Positions 37,051 through 45,737 of a stretch of 64,000 nucleotides of DNA are shown piece by piece. The DNA lies in contig NZ_QVMU01000001.1 of assembly GCF_003605645.1 (NCBI RefSeq), forward strand, positions 620,001 through 684,000. Direction: 5' to 3'. A program made the translations under genes and the position numbers. This DNA comes from Vibrio sinensis. Its GTDB lineage: Bacteria; Pseudomonadota; Gammaproteobacteria; Enterobacterales; Vibrionaceae. The stretch's first letter is position 1. Each line of letters begins with the position of its first letter. The notes beneath the pieces were generated by a model. It was not told the origin of the DNA and searched no databases. It was given only the letters and a program-made list of their open reading frames with translations.

Positions 37051-39108
37051 ATGTCGCACAAAACACCAATCTGGGCGCCGTCCACCGAACGAATTGCAAA
37101 TAGCAATCTCCATGCATTTATCCAGAGCATTAATGCTCTTTCACTTTATGTTCCTATCGATGACTACTCACAGCTCCATCAATGGTCGATTGAACATAGT
37201 GACGAATTTTGGCAACAGACGTGGCACTTTAGCCAGATTATTGGCGATATGGGTAATGAAACCCATCAAATTGGATTAGAGAAGTGGCAAGCCCCTTGTA
37301 TCAACAGAGATAAGATCTGGTTTCCACAAGCCAACTTAAATTACGCAGAAAACCTCCTTGATCATAGTAGAAAAAACCCTAACGAATATGTTATACGTTT
37401 TAGCAATGAGCGTGGTGAACACCAACAAATCACAGGTCAACAGCTACTCAATCAAGTCTCAATTGTGCAGCAATGGCTTGTTAATTGCGGTGTAAAAAAA
37501 GGCGATGTCGTTGCGGGTTACCTACCCTACCTACCGCAAACCGTTATCGCGATGCTTGCGACAACCAGTTTAGGTGCAATATGGACATCAACATCGCCAG
37601 ATTTTGGCATAGATAGTGTTCTGGAACGGTTTGGCCAAGTTGAACCTAAAGTGCTTTTTTGCTGCAATGGATATCAGTTCGGTGGCAAATATTTTGATAT
37701 GAGAGACAAAAACCATCAAATTACTGCACAACTAAATGTTATGTTGGGTCACCATGATTTAGCTGTGTGCGAAATCGACGATATTGCTTTCAATCACTCA
37801 CAAGCTCACGGTGAACCGAGTAAGGATGATGCAACGAAATATGATTCGAACATAGAAAATAATCAAAACACATACATTAACTGGCAATCACTACTCGAAA
37901 AATACCACGACGCTGATGTGGCGTATCAAAGAGTGCCTTTCAATCACCCCTTATTTATCCTCTACTCCTCCGGCACCACCGGTCAGCCTAAATGCATCAC
38001 GCATTCAGTGGGTGGGACATTACTCAATCACTTAAAAGAACATCAACTCCACTGCGACATTAAACCGTTCGATAATGTCTTTTATTACACCACATGTGGT
38101 TGGATGATGTGGAATTGGCATGTATCGGCTCTGGCCAGCGGCGCAACGTTAGTCATCTATGATGGTAGCCCTGTTTATCCTGATGCTTCTGTATTATGGA
38201 CACTGGCAGAACATGACTCAGTCTCGCTGTTTGGGACTTCAGCAAAATATTTAGAAGCTCTTGAACACGCTAACTATCACCCTAAAAATAACCACAACTT
38301 AACTTCACTACAAACGATCTGCTCTACAGGCTCTGCACTCTATCCAGAGCAGTTTAGCTTTGTATATCAAAACATTAAGACTGATGTCCATTTAGCCTCC
38401 ATTTCCGGTGGAACTGATATTTGTGGCTGCTTTGTATTAGGTAATCCCATTTCTCCGGTTTACAAAGGCGAATGCCAATTCTCTGGTTTAGGGGTCGATG
38501 TGCAAGTATTCAATGACGCGGGTAATGCAGTTGTCGAACAGCGAGGCGAGTTGGTTTGCAACAACTCCCTACCGAACTTCCCAATAGGTTTTTGGAAAGA
38601 CAATGGCGAGCGTTACCACAATGCATATTGGAATAAATTTGCTGATGTTTGGCACCATGGCGACGATGTCATGCTCACAGCTCAACAAGGGTATGTTTTC
38701 TTTGGTCGCAGCGACACCACCTTAAATCCCGGAGGCATTCGTATTGGTACTGCTGAAATCTATCAACAAGTAAACAATCTCCCCGGTATTGTTGACTCCA
38801 TCGCGGTTGGGAAGCTACAGCAGCAATCTGAAGAAATTTGGCTAATGGTGAAACTTGAGGAGAGAACTCAGTTAACACCCGAACTGACCGGTGTAATTCG
38901 TCAAACATTGAAACAAAAATGCTCCCCAAGACATGTGCCAAAAGAGATTTTCGCCATTAGCGACATCCCAAAAACTCGTTCAGGTAAATTGGTTGAGCTT
39001 GCAGTTAAACAAGTTATTAATGGTCAGGAAGTCAAGAACCTAGGGGCAATTGCCAACCCAGAGATATTAGAAGAAATAGCCAAACTTACAGCGAGAACGT
39101 CCGTATAA
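37051..39108 (+). CDS. aacS: Acetoacetyl-CoA synthetase (acetoacetate-CoA ligase)
   Basis: 685 aa adenylate-forming enzyme, slightly longer than typical (about 650) because of an Asn/Asp-rich insertion around residues 250-275. P-loop-like LYSSGTTGQPKCITHSVGG, then TTCGWMMWNWHVSALASGATLVIYDGSP, SISGGTDICGCF, the ATP/hinge segment WHHGDDVMLTAQQGYVFFGRSDTTLNPGGIRIG, and the C-terminal catalytic Lys in PKTRSGKLVELAVK. It activates acetoacetate from HMG-CoA lyase so that the thiolase can cleave it. It follows etfA by 105 bases, with AGAGGAA before the ATG. Confidence 0.95.
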   Translation: MSHKTPIWAPSTERIANSNLHAFIQSINALSLYVPIDDYSQLHQWSIEHSDEFWQQTWHFSQIIGDMGNETHQIGLEKWQAPCINRDKIWFPQANLNYAENLLDHSRKNPNEYVIRFSNERGEHQQITGQQLLNQVSIVQQWLVNCGVKKGDVVAGYLPYLPQTVIAMLATTSLGAIWTSTSPDFGIDSVLERFGQVEPKVLFCCNGYQFGGKYFDMRDKNHQITAQLNVMLGHHDLAVCEIDDIAFNHSQAHGEPSKDDATKYDSNIENNQNTYINWQSLLEKYHDADVAYQRVPFNHPLFILYSSGTTGQPKCITHSVGGTLLNHLKEHQLHCDIKPFDNVFYYTTCGWMMWNWHVSALASGATLVIYDGSPVYPDASVLWTLAEHDSVSLFGTSAKYLEALEHANYHPKNNHNLTSLQTICSTGSALYPEQFSFVYQNIKTDVHLASISGGTDICGCFVLGNPISPVYKGECQFSGLGVDVQVFNDAGNAVVEQRGELVCNNSLPNFPIGFWKDNGERYHNAYWNKFADVWHHGDDVMLTAQQGYVFFGRSDTTLNPGGIRIGTAEIYQQVNNLPGIVDSIAVGKLQQQSEEIWLMVKLEERTQLTPELTGVIRQTLKQKCSPRHVPKEIFAISDIPKTRSGKLVELAVKQVINGQEVKNLGAIANPEILEEIAKLTARTSV

Positions 39109-39198
39109 CGATTACACAGCCACTAGGTCAAAATATTGCTTGTTAAAGCAAAGACTAAATCCATAAAGAAAAACTATTACGGTAACGTAAGTACTAAT

Positions 39199-40182
39199 TT
39201 AACCAGAAAAGCGTCGAGCCAGTCGATCGGTTAGGTTTAGAATCGCCTCAAGGATCTCTGGCTCTTCAGCTACATGACCAGACAAAGGCATCACATCCAA
39301 TTCGATGTTTTGATTCTTTTGGTAAAGTTGCCACGCCTGCTCTAGTGGACACACCATGTCATAGCGACCATGAATGACGAAAGTTGGGATGGCATTTATC
39401 GTTTTCATGTTGGCTAAAATCGGACGATGAGAAATAAAAAACTCATTCAAGCTGTAGTGAAGCTGGATAATTTTAGCAGCATCTTTAGCGTCACCACCTC
39501 GACAACTTGTAGCATCTTTCAACGTGATATGAGCCGGCGAAACTAATCTAACAAGATGTCGCTCCCATTGATTCAAAGCTTCACTCACCTCACCACTTCG
39601 TTGTGTATCACTATCAAGCAATATCGTATAGAAACTACGTAGCGGCGTTTCTCGTTCACAAGGTGTTAAGGTAGACATCAAATTTTGCCACGCTTCAGGA
39701 AATATTTTTGCTGCGCCACCATGGTCATAAACCCAACCCACATCGGATTTTCGTCCTAAAAACACACCTCTTAACACTAATGCCGTCACCCGTTCTGAGT
39801 GTTGCTGTGCGTACGTAAGCGCCAACGCCGCTCCCCAAGAACCACCAAAAACGATCCATTGCCTAATCGCTAACGTCTCTCGAATTTGCTCTAAATCATT
39901 AATCAAATATTCGGTTCTATTGTTCTCTAAGCAGCCATAAGGTTGAGAGCGACCACAGCCTCGCTGGTCAAACAATATGATTCGATAAGAATGTGGATCA
40001 AACAAGCAACGATGAGATGGTCGACAGCCTGAACCTGGCCCGCCGTGAAGAAATACGATTGGAATACCATTGGGGTTGCCGCACTCTTCAACGTAAATCT
40101 GATGAACGGTTTCCCCCTCGTTGGCTCGCATATCAAATAAATGTACCTGATATGGCTCAATATCTGGATACGGAGATCGCAT
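39199..40182 (-). CDS. pip: Prolyl aminopeptidase (alpha/beta hydrolase, S33)
   Basis: 327 aa. Features are HGGPGSGCRPSHRCLFDP (oxyanion loop), RIILFDQRGCGRSQPYG, the nucleophile elbow GGSWGAALAL, and a late His in LSGHVAEEPE; the acid is in IHGRYDMVCP. Family members remove N-terminal proline from peptides in the cytoplasm. It starts one base after the ABC permease stop, so it belongs to the operon of the PQQ-alcohol-dehydrogenase ABC genes. Whether it takes part in processing the PqqA peptide, or is unrelated peptide salvage, cannot be told from sequence. Confidence 0.92.
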   Translation of the reverse strand: MRSPYPDIEPYQVHLFDMRANEGETVHQIYVEECGNPNGIPIVFLHGGPGSGCRPSHRCLFDPHSYRIILFDQRGCGRSQPYGCLENNRTEYLINDLEQIRETLAIRQWIVFGGSWGAALALTYAQQHSERVTALVLRGVFLGRKSDVGWVYDHGGAAKIFPEAWQNLMSTLTPCERETPLRSFYTILLDSDTQRSGEVSEALNQWERHLVRLVSPAHITLKDATSCRGGDAKDAAKIIQLHYSLNEFFISHRPILANMKTINAIPTFVIHGRYDMVCPLEQAWQLYQKNQNIELDVMPLSGHVAEEPEILEAILNLTDRLARRFSG

Positions 40183-40183
40183 G

Positions 40184-40975
40184 CTATCCTTTCCTACTCA
40201 CTTGTTTGGGCGAAAAACTAAAGATAGCCAATACTGATACAATCATTGTCGCGACTAAAATAACCATAAACGCTTCGAAGTTTAATTGCTGATATAAGGC
40301 AAACCTTAGTAACTCCACACAGTAACTAAAAGGATTAAAGTCACATATCCAAAAAAGCCAGATACTGGCTTCTTTCATCTTCCAAAGCGGATAGAGAGCA
40401 CTAGAAAGGAAAAACATCGGGAATATCACGAAATTCATAACACCTGCAAAATTCTCTAGCTGCTTTATTTGGTTCGATAGAAGTAACCCCAGCGCTCCTA
40501 AGAAAAATGAAATTAAAAAAATTGCTGGCACAGCAGAAAGATACCCTAGCAATGGTGTATCCACACCGACAAGCTGAACAATGATAAGGAAAATACAGAC
40601 CTGTAATAAAGAAAGGATCGCAGTTGCAGTGAGCTTACACATTAACAAGAATGGCCTCGGTAGCGGGCTCATTAACAGCGATTTCATACTTCCCATCTCA
40701 CGATCATAAACCATTGAAAGTGAGCTTTGCATTCCATTGAAAAGTACGATCATACAACACAGGCCTGGGGTAATATATTGCTGATAAGTAATATACGTCC
40801 CATAGGGTTCCATAATGGAAACGCCTAATGCACTTCTAAAGCCAGCGGCAAAAACCACAAGCCAAAGTAGTGGACGAATCAAAGCACTCAATAAACGGGT
40901 TCGTTGCTGCAAAAAACGTAAAAACTCACGTTTTAGCACTCCAGAAAAACAGTAGCGATATTGTTGAATATTCAC
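40184..40975 (-). CDS. ABC-2 type transporter permease, PQQ-alcohol-dehydrogenase-associated
   Basis: 263 aa with about six membrane segments (LLWLVVFAAGF; CCMIVLFNGMQSSLSMVYD; LLQVCIFLIIVQLVG; AVPAIFLISFFLGALGLLL; FVIFPMFFLSSALYPLW; FMVILVATMIVSVLAIF). The segment MVYDREMGSMKSLLMSPLPR is the cytoplasmic coupling region of ABC-2 permeases. Its ATPase partner overlaps it by four bases. Such permease/ATPase/substrate-binding sets repeatedly accompany quinoprotein alcohol dehydrogenases; the transported compound is unknown. Confidence 0.88.
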   Translation of the reverse strand: MNIQQYRYCFSGVLKREFLRFLQQRTRLLSALIRPLLWLVVFAAGFRSALGVSIMEPYGTYITYQQYITPGLCCMIVLFNGMQSSLSMVYDREMGSMKSLLMSPLPRPFLLMCKLTATAILSLLQVCIFLIIVQLVGVDTPLLGYLSAVPAIFLISFFLGALGLLLSNQIKQLENFAGVMNFVIFPMFFLSSALYPLWKMKEASIWLFWICDFNPFSYCVELLRFALYQQLNFEAFMVILVATMIVSVLAIFSFSPKQVSRKG

Positions 40976-41700
40976 ATAATCTCCGGATTTTTTGTCAGTT
41001 TATGGTACAACTGAAAAACATCTGATACACCATTTTGCTCACAGAGTTGCTCACTTCGACCTACGGCCCTAATTTGCCCTTTATCCAGTAAAATCAGAGC
41101 ATCGTCCTTCGCCACTTCGTCCATCAAATGCGTCGCCCACAAAATACATATTCCGCGCTCATCGGCAAGTTGTCTAATGTGTTCAATAATTAGTATGCGG
41201 CTATCACTGTCTAAACCCACCGTCGGTTCATCCAGTAGAAGCACCTCTGGTTTATGCATAAGAGCGCGTGCAATCTCGAGTCTTCGACGGTGACCGCCAT
41301 TTAATGAACGAACACGTTCGTTCAAACGTTCAGACAAGCGTAACCGGACAAGAATATCTTCTATATTATGCAAGGCTTCCATAGAAGAAAGCCCATGTAA
41401 TGACGCATGATAAAGTAGGTTTTGTTTCACTGACAAATCAAGATCCAACGTGCTTTGTTGAAATACTACCCCTACTTTTGCCAGTGCTTTTCGTTTCTGT
41501 TCTTTCATCGAAAGTTCACAAAGTTTGATAGAACTGTGCGAACTTTCAGATAACCCAGTCAGTAATGAAAAGAGCGTACTTTTTCCTGCGCCATTGGGTC
41601 CAAGTAAAATATTGAACCCAGCGCCCAGTGAAAAATTGAGATCTTTAAGTACGTCTTTACGACCGTAACTGTATGACAAATTTTTCACTGTGATACTCAT
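40972..41700 (-). CDS. ABC transporter ATP-binding protein, PQQ-alcohol-dehydrogenase-associated
   Basis: 242 aa from the ATG at 41700 (AAGGAC upstream; the ATG overlaps the previous stop as ATGA). One ABC domain: Walker A GPNGAGKST, Q loop VVFQQSTLDLDLS, signature LNGGHRRRLEIARAL (a variant of LSGGQ), Walker B VLLLDEPTVGLD and switch His in WATHLMDE. It energises the neighbouring permease. The QQSTLDLDL and GGHRRR features recall the NodI/DrrA-type ATPases that work with ABC-2 exporters. Confidence 0.9.
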   Translation of the reverse strand: MSITVKNLSYSYGRKDVLKDLNFSLGAGFNILLGPNGAGKSTLFSLLTGLSESSHSSIKLCELSMKEQKRKALAKVGVVFQQSTLDLDLSVKQNLLYHASLHGLSSMEALHNIEDILVRLRLSERLNERVRSLNGGHRRRLEIARALMHKPEVLLLDEPTVGLDSDSRILIIEHIRQLADERGICILWATHLMDEVAKDDALILLDKGQIRAVGRSEQLCEQNGVSDVFQLYHKLTKNPEIM

Positions 41701-42680
41701 AGAACGTCCTTGATAGCGACTCCCCACGGGTAACGACCTACTTTCACAGACTTAACCACTTTCATTTTTTTGACATCAATGACAGAAACATCTCCGCTCA
41801 CACCATTTGTTGTCAGCAATAAACTCTGATCTTTGTTAAAACCTAACTGCCAAACACGACGCCCAACCAATAGGTATTCGTCAATTGTTAGATCGTCACG
41901 CTTGATAACCGCAACATGGTTCGCTGGGCCTAAAGCAACAAACGCATATTTACCATCATCACTTAACTCAACACCAACAGGTTGAACGCGATCGCTATGA
42001 ATCCCATCCAATTCAAACTTAAATGTCTTAATAATTTTACGAGTAGGTACATCGATCACAACAACTTCGCCACCAATCTCAGAACTTACCCAAAGACGCT
42101 TACTATCTTTTGAAAACATCGCGGAACGCGGTCTATCTGCCACAAGTGTATTGTCAATATTTTCATGTGTCTCTGTATCAATCCAGTGAACCATATTGGT
42201 TGTTTCTGATGTCACAACAACAATTTTACCATCAGGGCTTACAGCTAGGCCCTCAGGCTCTACACCCACATCAATCTGAGTTTTGACCGCGCGAGTTTCG
42301 ATATCGATAACCGTTAATAACGCATCATCTTCATTAGCGGTATAAATCGTTTTACCATTAGGGTGAAGAGCAATGGTTTCTGGATCTTCACCAGATGGTA
42401 ACTCACCAATCACTTGTTCTGTTTTGAGATCTAGAATTTGAATCGTATCAGAATCACTGGCACAGATATAAGCTTGTGTGTGATCGTTATTAAAAATGAT
42501 CCCTCTTGGGCGTTGTCCTACTGGAATTTGCTTAACAACTTCCAAGCTATCCATGTCAATGACTGAAATATCATCATCTTTCTCATTAGTAACGTAAGCT
42601 TGTTCAGACGCGCTAACCAGCGTTGGCGACAAGTTAATTGCGGCTCCAATTAACAAAGAGTATAAAAGTGATTGTTTCAT
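41697..42680 (-). CDS. Periplasmic beta-propeller (YVTN repeat) protein of the PQQ catabolic cluster
   Basis: 327 aa from the ATG at 42680, with AAAGGAG upstream. A signal peptide (SLLYSLLIGAAINLSPTLVSA) is followed by about seven YVTN-type repeats: AYVTNEKDDDISVIDMDSLEVVKQIPVGQRPRGIIF and similar units (AYICASDSDTIQILDLKT, IYTANEDDALLTVIDIET, LLLTTNGVSGDVSVIDVKKMKVVKSVKVGRYPWGVAI). It matches the beta-propeller family associated with PQQ-dependent catabolism. Function is unproven. It overlaps both neighbours by four bases in a tightly coupled operon. Confidence 0.88.
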   Translation of the reverse strand: MKQSLLYSLLIGAAINLSPTLVSASEQAYVTNEKDDDISVIDMDSLEVVKQIPVGQRPRGIIFNNDHTQAYICASDSDTIQILDLKTEQVIGELPSGEDPETIALHPNGKTIYTANEDDALLTVIDIETRAVKTQIDVGVEPEGLAVSPDGKIVVVTSETTNMVHWIDTETHENIDNTLVADRPRSAMFSKDSKRLWVSSEIGGEVVVIDVPTRKIIKTFKFELDGIHSDRVQPVGVELSDDGKYAFVALGPANHVAVIKRDDLTIDEYLLVGRRVWQLGFNKDQSLLLTTNGVSGDVSVIDVKKMKVVKSVKVGRYPWGVAIKDVL

Positions 42681-43882
42681 AATTGCTCCTTTTGTGTGAT
42701 GCATTGAGATTCCTCAATATCAAAACCTAACGTATCAAGTTCCGTTCTTGGATGAAGCACGCCCGCTTGAGGCGAGAGCGATACTAGGCTATTTGGCTGA
42801 ATTAACGCCATGGGTATTCTCAACTGACCACTCCAAGATCTAAAGCTGAGTTTTCTTCCTTTGTAAGCGGCCAATTCGAAGTCGTCAGACTTAATAAATG
42901 TCTGTATTTCTAGATGGTTATTGGTTTTTTGTTGATGTACTGCTTGTGCAACACTTCGCACGGCAAGGTAAGCACTAAAGTCAAGCTCGTTCATCTGTCG
43001 TTTTGCTTGCAAGCGGAAACGTTTTTGTAATTGTGCAGCGCCCCATTGCTCAATCACGGAATGCCAAGTTAATGCTTCTAACCCAGCAGAGCCGACAACA
43101 GGTCGAGGAATATAAGTATTAAAAGGAATGTATTCTGCGAAATCTTTAGATTTATCGGCGACATAAACAACATCATAGTCATCCATTGTTTGTGTAAATA
43201 AAGGGACTTCTTGCTGTGCACTACGTCTAAGGTCAGAATCAAAACTCCACGTTTTCTCTGCGACGATATCTAAACCAAAGCGCTTAGCTGAACGTTTGAA
43301 TGAATCATTCAACGCAATATCTTCATCCTTACTCCCGCTCACCAATAACACTTTATTCAAACGTCGACTGAGTAACCACTGGGCAATCGCATCTGAACGC
43401 ATCGCATCACTAGGAGTCGTGTGCAGAACAGACGTGAGGCATTGTTGATATCGCAGTCCATCTGCTGACTCACTCACGTTAAAGATCAGTGCTTCTTTGC
43501 CTTTTGCCCACGCGTTGGCTCTAATCAATGATTCCATGGGTGCATCAAGAATAAAAACGCGCTGTCCTTGAGAATAATCCAGTGACAGATGTTCAATTAA
43601 ATCAGCACTCTGTTCAAATTCTGAATAATCCAACACAAAGTGCTGCTTAAGGAATTTGCCAGTACTGTTTGAGTCAGCAATACCTAATTTTGCTCCTTGA
43701 AAACCGCTATCTTTTGGCGTTTCAATAACGTTAGATAAAGCAGGTGGCTTTTTTACATTCAATTTTAAGTAATTAAACTGTGTTTCTATCTGTTGATTTT
43801 TATCTGACGCTGCAAAAGAACTATCTATATAAACTATTGGCAACATACAAACACCTAATATTAAGGCCCTTATATTCCTCAT
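42677..43882 (-). CDS. ABC-type periplasmic substrate-binding protein, PQQ alcohol dehydrogenase system
   Basis: 401 aa with a signal peptide (ALILGVCMLPIVYIDSSFA). The body has the type I periplasmic-binding (branched-chain amino acid receptor-like) layout: an N-terminal QGQRVFILDAPMESLIRANAWAKGKEALIFNVSES, a hinge, and the second lobe VLLVSGSKDEDIALNDSFKRSAKRFGLDIVAEKTW. It corresponds to the substrate-binding family that co-occurs with quinoprotein alcohol dehydrogenases. First gene of the minus-strand operon, divergent from pedF. The ligand is not known. Confidence 0.85.
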   Translation of the reverse strand: MRNIRALILGVCMLPIVYIDSSFAASDKNQQIETQFNYLKLNVKKPPALSNVIETPKDSGFQGAKLGIADSNSTGKFLKQHFVLDYSEFEQSADLIEHLSLDYSQGQRVFILDAPMESLIRANAWAKGKEALIFNVSESADGLRYQQCLTSVLHTTPSDAMRSDAIAQWLLSRRLNKVLLVSGSKDEDIALNDSFKRSAKRFGLDIVAEKTWSFDSDLRRSAQQEVPLFTQTMDDYDVVYVADKSKDFAEYIPFNTYIPRPVVGSAGLEALTWHSVIEQWGAAQLQKRFRLQAKRQMNELDFSAYLAVRSVAQAVHQQKTNNHLEIQTFIKSDDFELAAYKGRKLSFRSWSGQLRIPMALIQPNSLVSLSPQAGVLHPRTELDTLGFDIEESQCITQKEQL

Positions 43883-44152
43883 GCTAACCTCTCTGGTAAA
43901 AATCTATTTAAAACCATTGCTTACCAACATCATATAGGAAAGATTCTCAAACTTAAAATACCAACAAAATAAACACTATGAATTATAAATAACTGATAAA
44001 AAAGAATTTATTTAAACTTTAGCCTATAAAAATAAATGTATTACATACTAAAGGATGAGAAGGAACTAGGCCAAAGTGTAATTAGAATTGGAAACTTAGC
44101 TGGCTAGTATGTAATTAAATTAATCTAGAAAAATTATCATAAGGAATAAGCA

Positions 44153-44596
44153 ATGAAAGGAACTCTCACTAAAGGTAACTGCCTGTTAGCTTCATTATTA
44201 TTAGCGAGCTCTTTTAATCTTTATGCCCACGGAGCTGTTACCCCGCAGTCAATTGATACTTCTGAATTACCCCAACTTGGCGAAGAGTGGCTGGATGAAA
44301 ACCCTTATCGCCAAGAAACTGGTGCAACAATGAAAAATATTATTGATCTAGGCGCCTCCGCTTATAACCAAAATTGTGCACGTTGCCATGGCTTAGAGGG
44401 AATTTCTGGTGGTATTGCCCCGGATTTACGTTTATTGACTCCAGATTTCGATGGCGATGAATGGTATGGCTACCGAGTTCAAAACGGCGCAGTTCGAAAC
44501 GGTGCGGTCTACATGCCGAAGATGACAGAACACCTTTCCCAAGAAGCTCTTTGGTCAATTAAAACGTGGTTAGAGTCTATCAGTGAAGATATTTAA
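44153..44596 (+). CDS. pedF: Cytochrome c-550, PedF type
   Basis: 147 aa with a signal peptide (NCLLASLLLASSFNLYAHG). A single class I c-type heme site, CARCH, lies near residue 76, with a candidate distal Met in YMPKMTEHL. The architecture and place beside a PQQ alcohol dehydrogenase match the PedF cytochrome c-550 family, which accepts electrons from the quinoprotein in the periplasm and hands them to the oxidase chain. An AAGGAA site precedes the ATG. It overlaps the next gene by 14 bases. Confidence 0.92.
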   Translation: MKGTLTKGNCLLASLLLASSFNLYAHGAVTPQSIDTSELPQLGEEWLDENPYRQETGATMKNIIDLGASAYNQNCARCHGLEGISGGIAPDLRLLTPDFDGDEWYGYRVQNGAVRNGAVYMPKMTEHLSQEALWSIKTWLESISEDI

Positions 44597-45461
44597 TTGT
44601 TTAGTCACCAGTATCGGAGTGATTGCTAGCACTTTATTAAGCCCGGCGATCCATGCTCGATCCTATGATGACATTATCGAAAGTAACGAAATCACGGTAG
44701 CAATCTACCGTGACTACCCTCCTTTTTCTTATCAACAAGATGGCGTGGCCCTTGGCATTGATATCGAAATTGCCAAACATATCGCTAAAGAAATGGACGT
44801 GGAGCTCCATTTAAGATGGATGACTGCCGATGAGAACGTCGAAGACGATTTACGCAATAACCTCTGGAAAGGACACTATCTAAAGCGGACTGTCGCGGAC
44901 TTAATGCTTCGAGTACCTTACGATAAAAACTACGCCATCGCTCGGGATGACATCGGTGAACTTGTCCATGAACAAGTGCACATGTTTGCTCCTTACCATA
45001 TCGAATCTTGGCAAATCATTTACGACGCCGAAAAGCTTGAATCTGTGCCGACAATGGCCATATTCCAGTACCACAAAATTGGTGTAGAGGTTGATTCAAT
45101 CCCTCAGTTTTATCTCTCCTCTGCATTTGGTGGCCAAATGCGCAATAGTTCTCACCACTATCCCTCTACAGTACTTGCAGTTGAAGCGGTACAAAAAGGC
45201 GAAGTAGATGCAGCGATGGGGCTTCGCAGTCAAATAACTCACTTACAAGGAACTATGGACCCAAACCAATACAAGCTCGCTGAAAATGCTTTTCCTATGC
45301 TTGGACAGCAACAATGGGATATTGGAATGGCCGTAAAAACAAACTATCGACAACTTGGTTATGCCGTCGGTGACATCGTTGAAAGTATGATTAAGCAAGG
45401 TGAAATGGAAAAAATATTTGCCAAATATAACGCTGTTTATCAGGTACCTACTTTCTATTAG
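44583..45461 (+). CDS. Quinoprotein dehydrogenase-associated substrate-binding protein (MxaJ/XoxJ-like)
   Basis: 292 aa from a GTG at 44583 inside the end of pedF. A signal peptide (TSIGVIASTLLSPAIHA) leads into a type II (glutamine-binding-like) solute-binding fold: ITVAIYRDYPPFSYQQDGVALGIDIEIAKHIAKEMDVELHL, then an AVEAVQKGEVDAAMGLRSQITHLQ segment. No transporter partner is adjacent in the same operon. The family includes MxaJ and XoxJ, which assist quinoprotein dehydrogenases rather than import solutes; a role in activating or docking the alcohol dehydrogenase is the likely reading. Confidence 0.86.
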   Translation: MKIFNCLVTSIGVIASTLLSPAIHARSYDDIIESNEITVAIYRDYPPFSYQQDGVALGIDIEIAKHIAKEMDVELHLRWMTADENVEDDLRNNLWKGHYLKRTVADLMLRVPYDKNYAIARDDIGELVHEQVHMFAPYHIESWQIIYDAEKLESVPTMAIFQYHKIGVEVDSIPQFYLSSAFGGQMRNSSHHYPSTVLAVEAVQKGEVDAAMGLRSQITHLQGTMDPNQYKLAENAFPMLGQQQWDIGMAVKTNYRQLGYAVGDIVESMIKQGEMEKIFAKYNAVYQVPTFY

Positions 45462-45588
45462 ATCATCTATACCCACGTCATGGATTGATACTGGAAGATA
45501 AAGTCCTCCTTATTTTCCTACTAAGTGATGATAAAAAACTCTACTGGAGTGCAATAGCCGTAAAAGTAGATTGAATTTAGTCTTGTTC

Positions 45589-45639
45589 TATCCTGCGAGG
45601 AAACCATGCATCGAGCCCGTATGGTTTCTTCATAGGATA
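45589..45639 (+). other. Leader hairpin A upstream of exaA
   Basis: TATCCT (45589-45594) pairs with AGGATA (45634-45639), and inside it GAAACCAT (45600-45607) pairs perfectly with ATGGTTTC (45621-45628). It is followed at once by the larger inverted repeat at 45641-45685. Confidence 0.55.
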
Positions 45640-45640
45640 C

Positions 45641-45685
45641 GGTAGCCAAACAATATTCCCCCCTTAACAATATTGTTTGGCTACC
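45641..45685. promoter_or_regulatory. 17-bp perfect inverted repeat with C6 centre upstream of exaA
   Basis: GGTAGCCAAACAATATT (45641-45657) and its perfect complement (45669-45685) flank an 11-base centre, CCCCCCTTAAC, 52 bases before the exaA ATG. As RNA it would be a very stable stem-loop; as DNA the inner AATATT-N11-AATATT may be an operator, since exaC has a similar C6-centred repeat at the same spacing. No T-run follows, so it is not a simple terminator. Confidence 0.65.
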
Positions 45686-45737
45686 AACCGTGCTCAACAA
45701 ATTTCGATTTAAATAACGATCCCTTGAGGAAGCAAGA

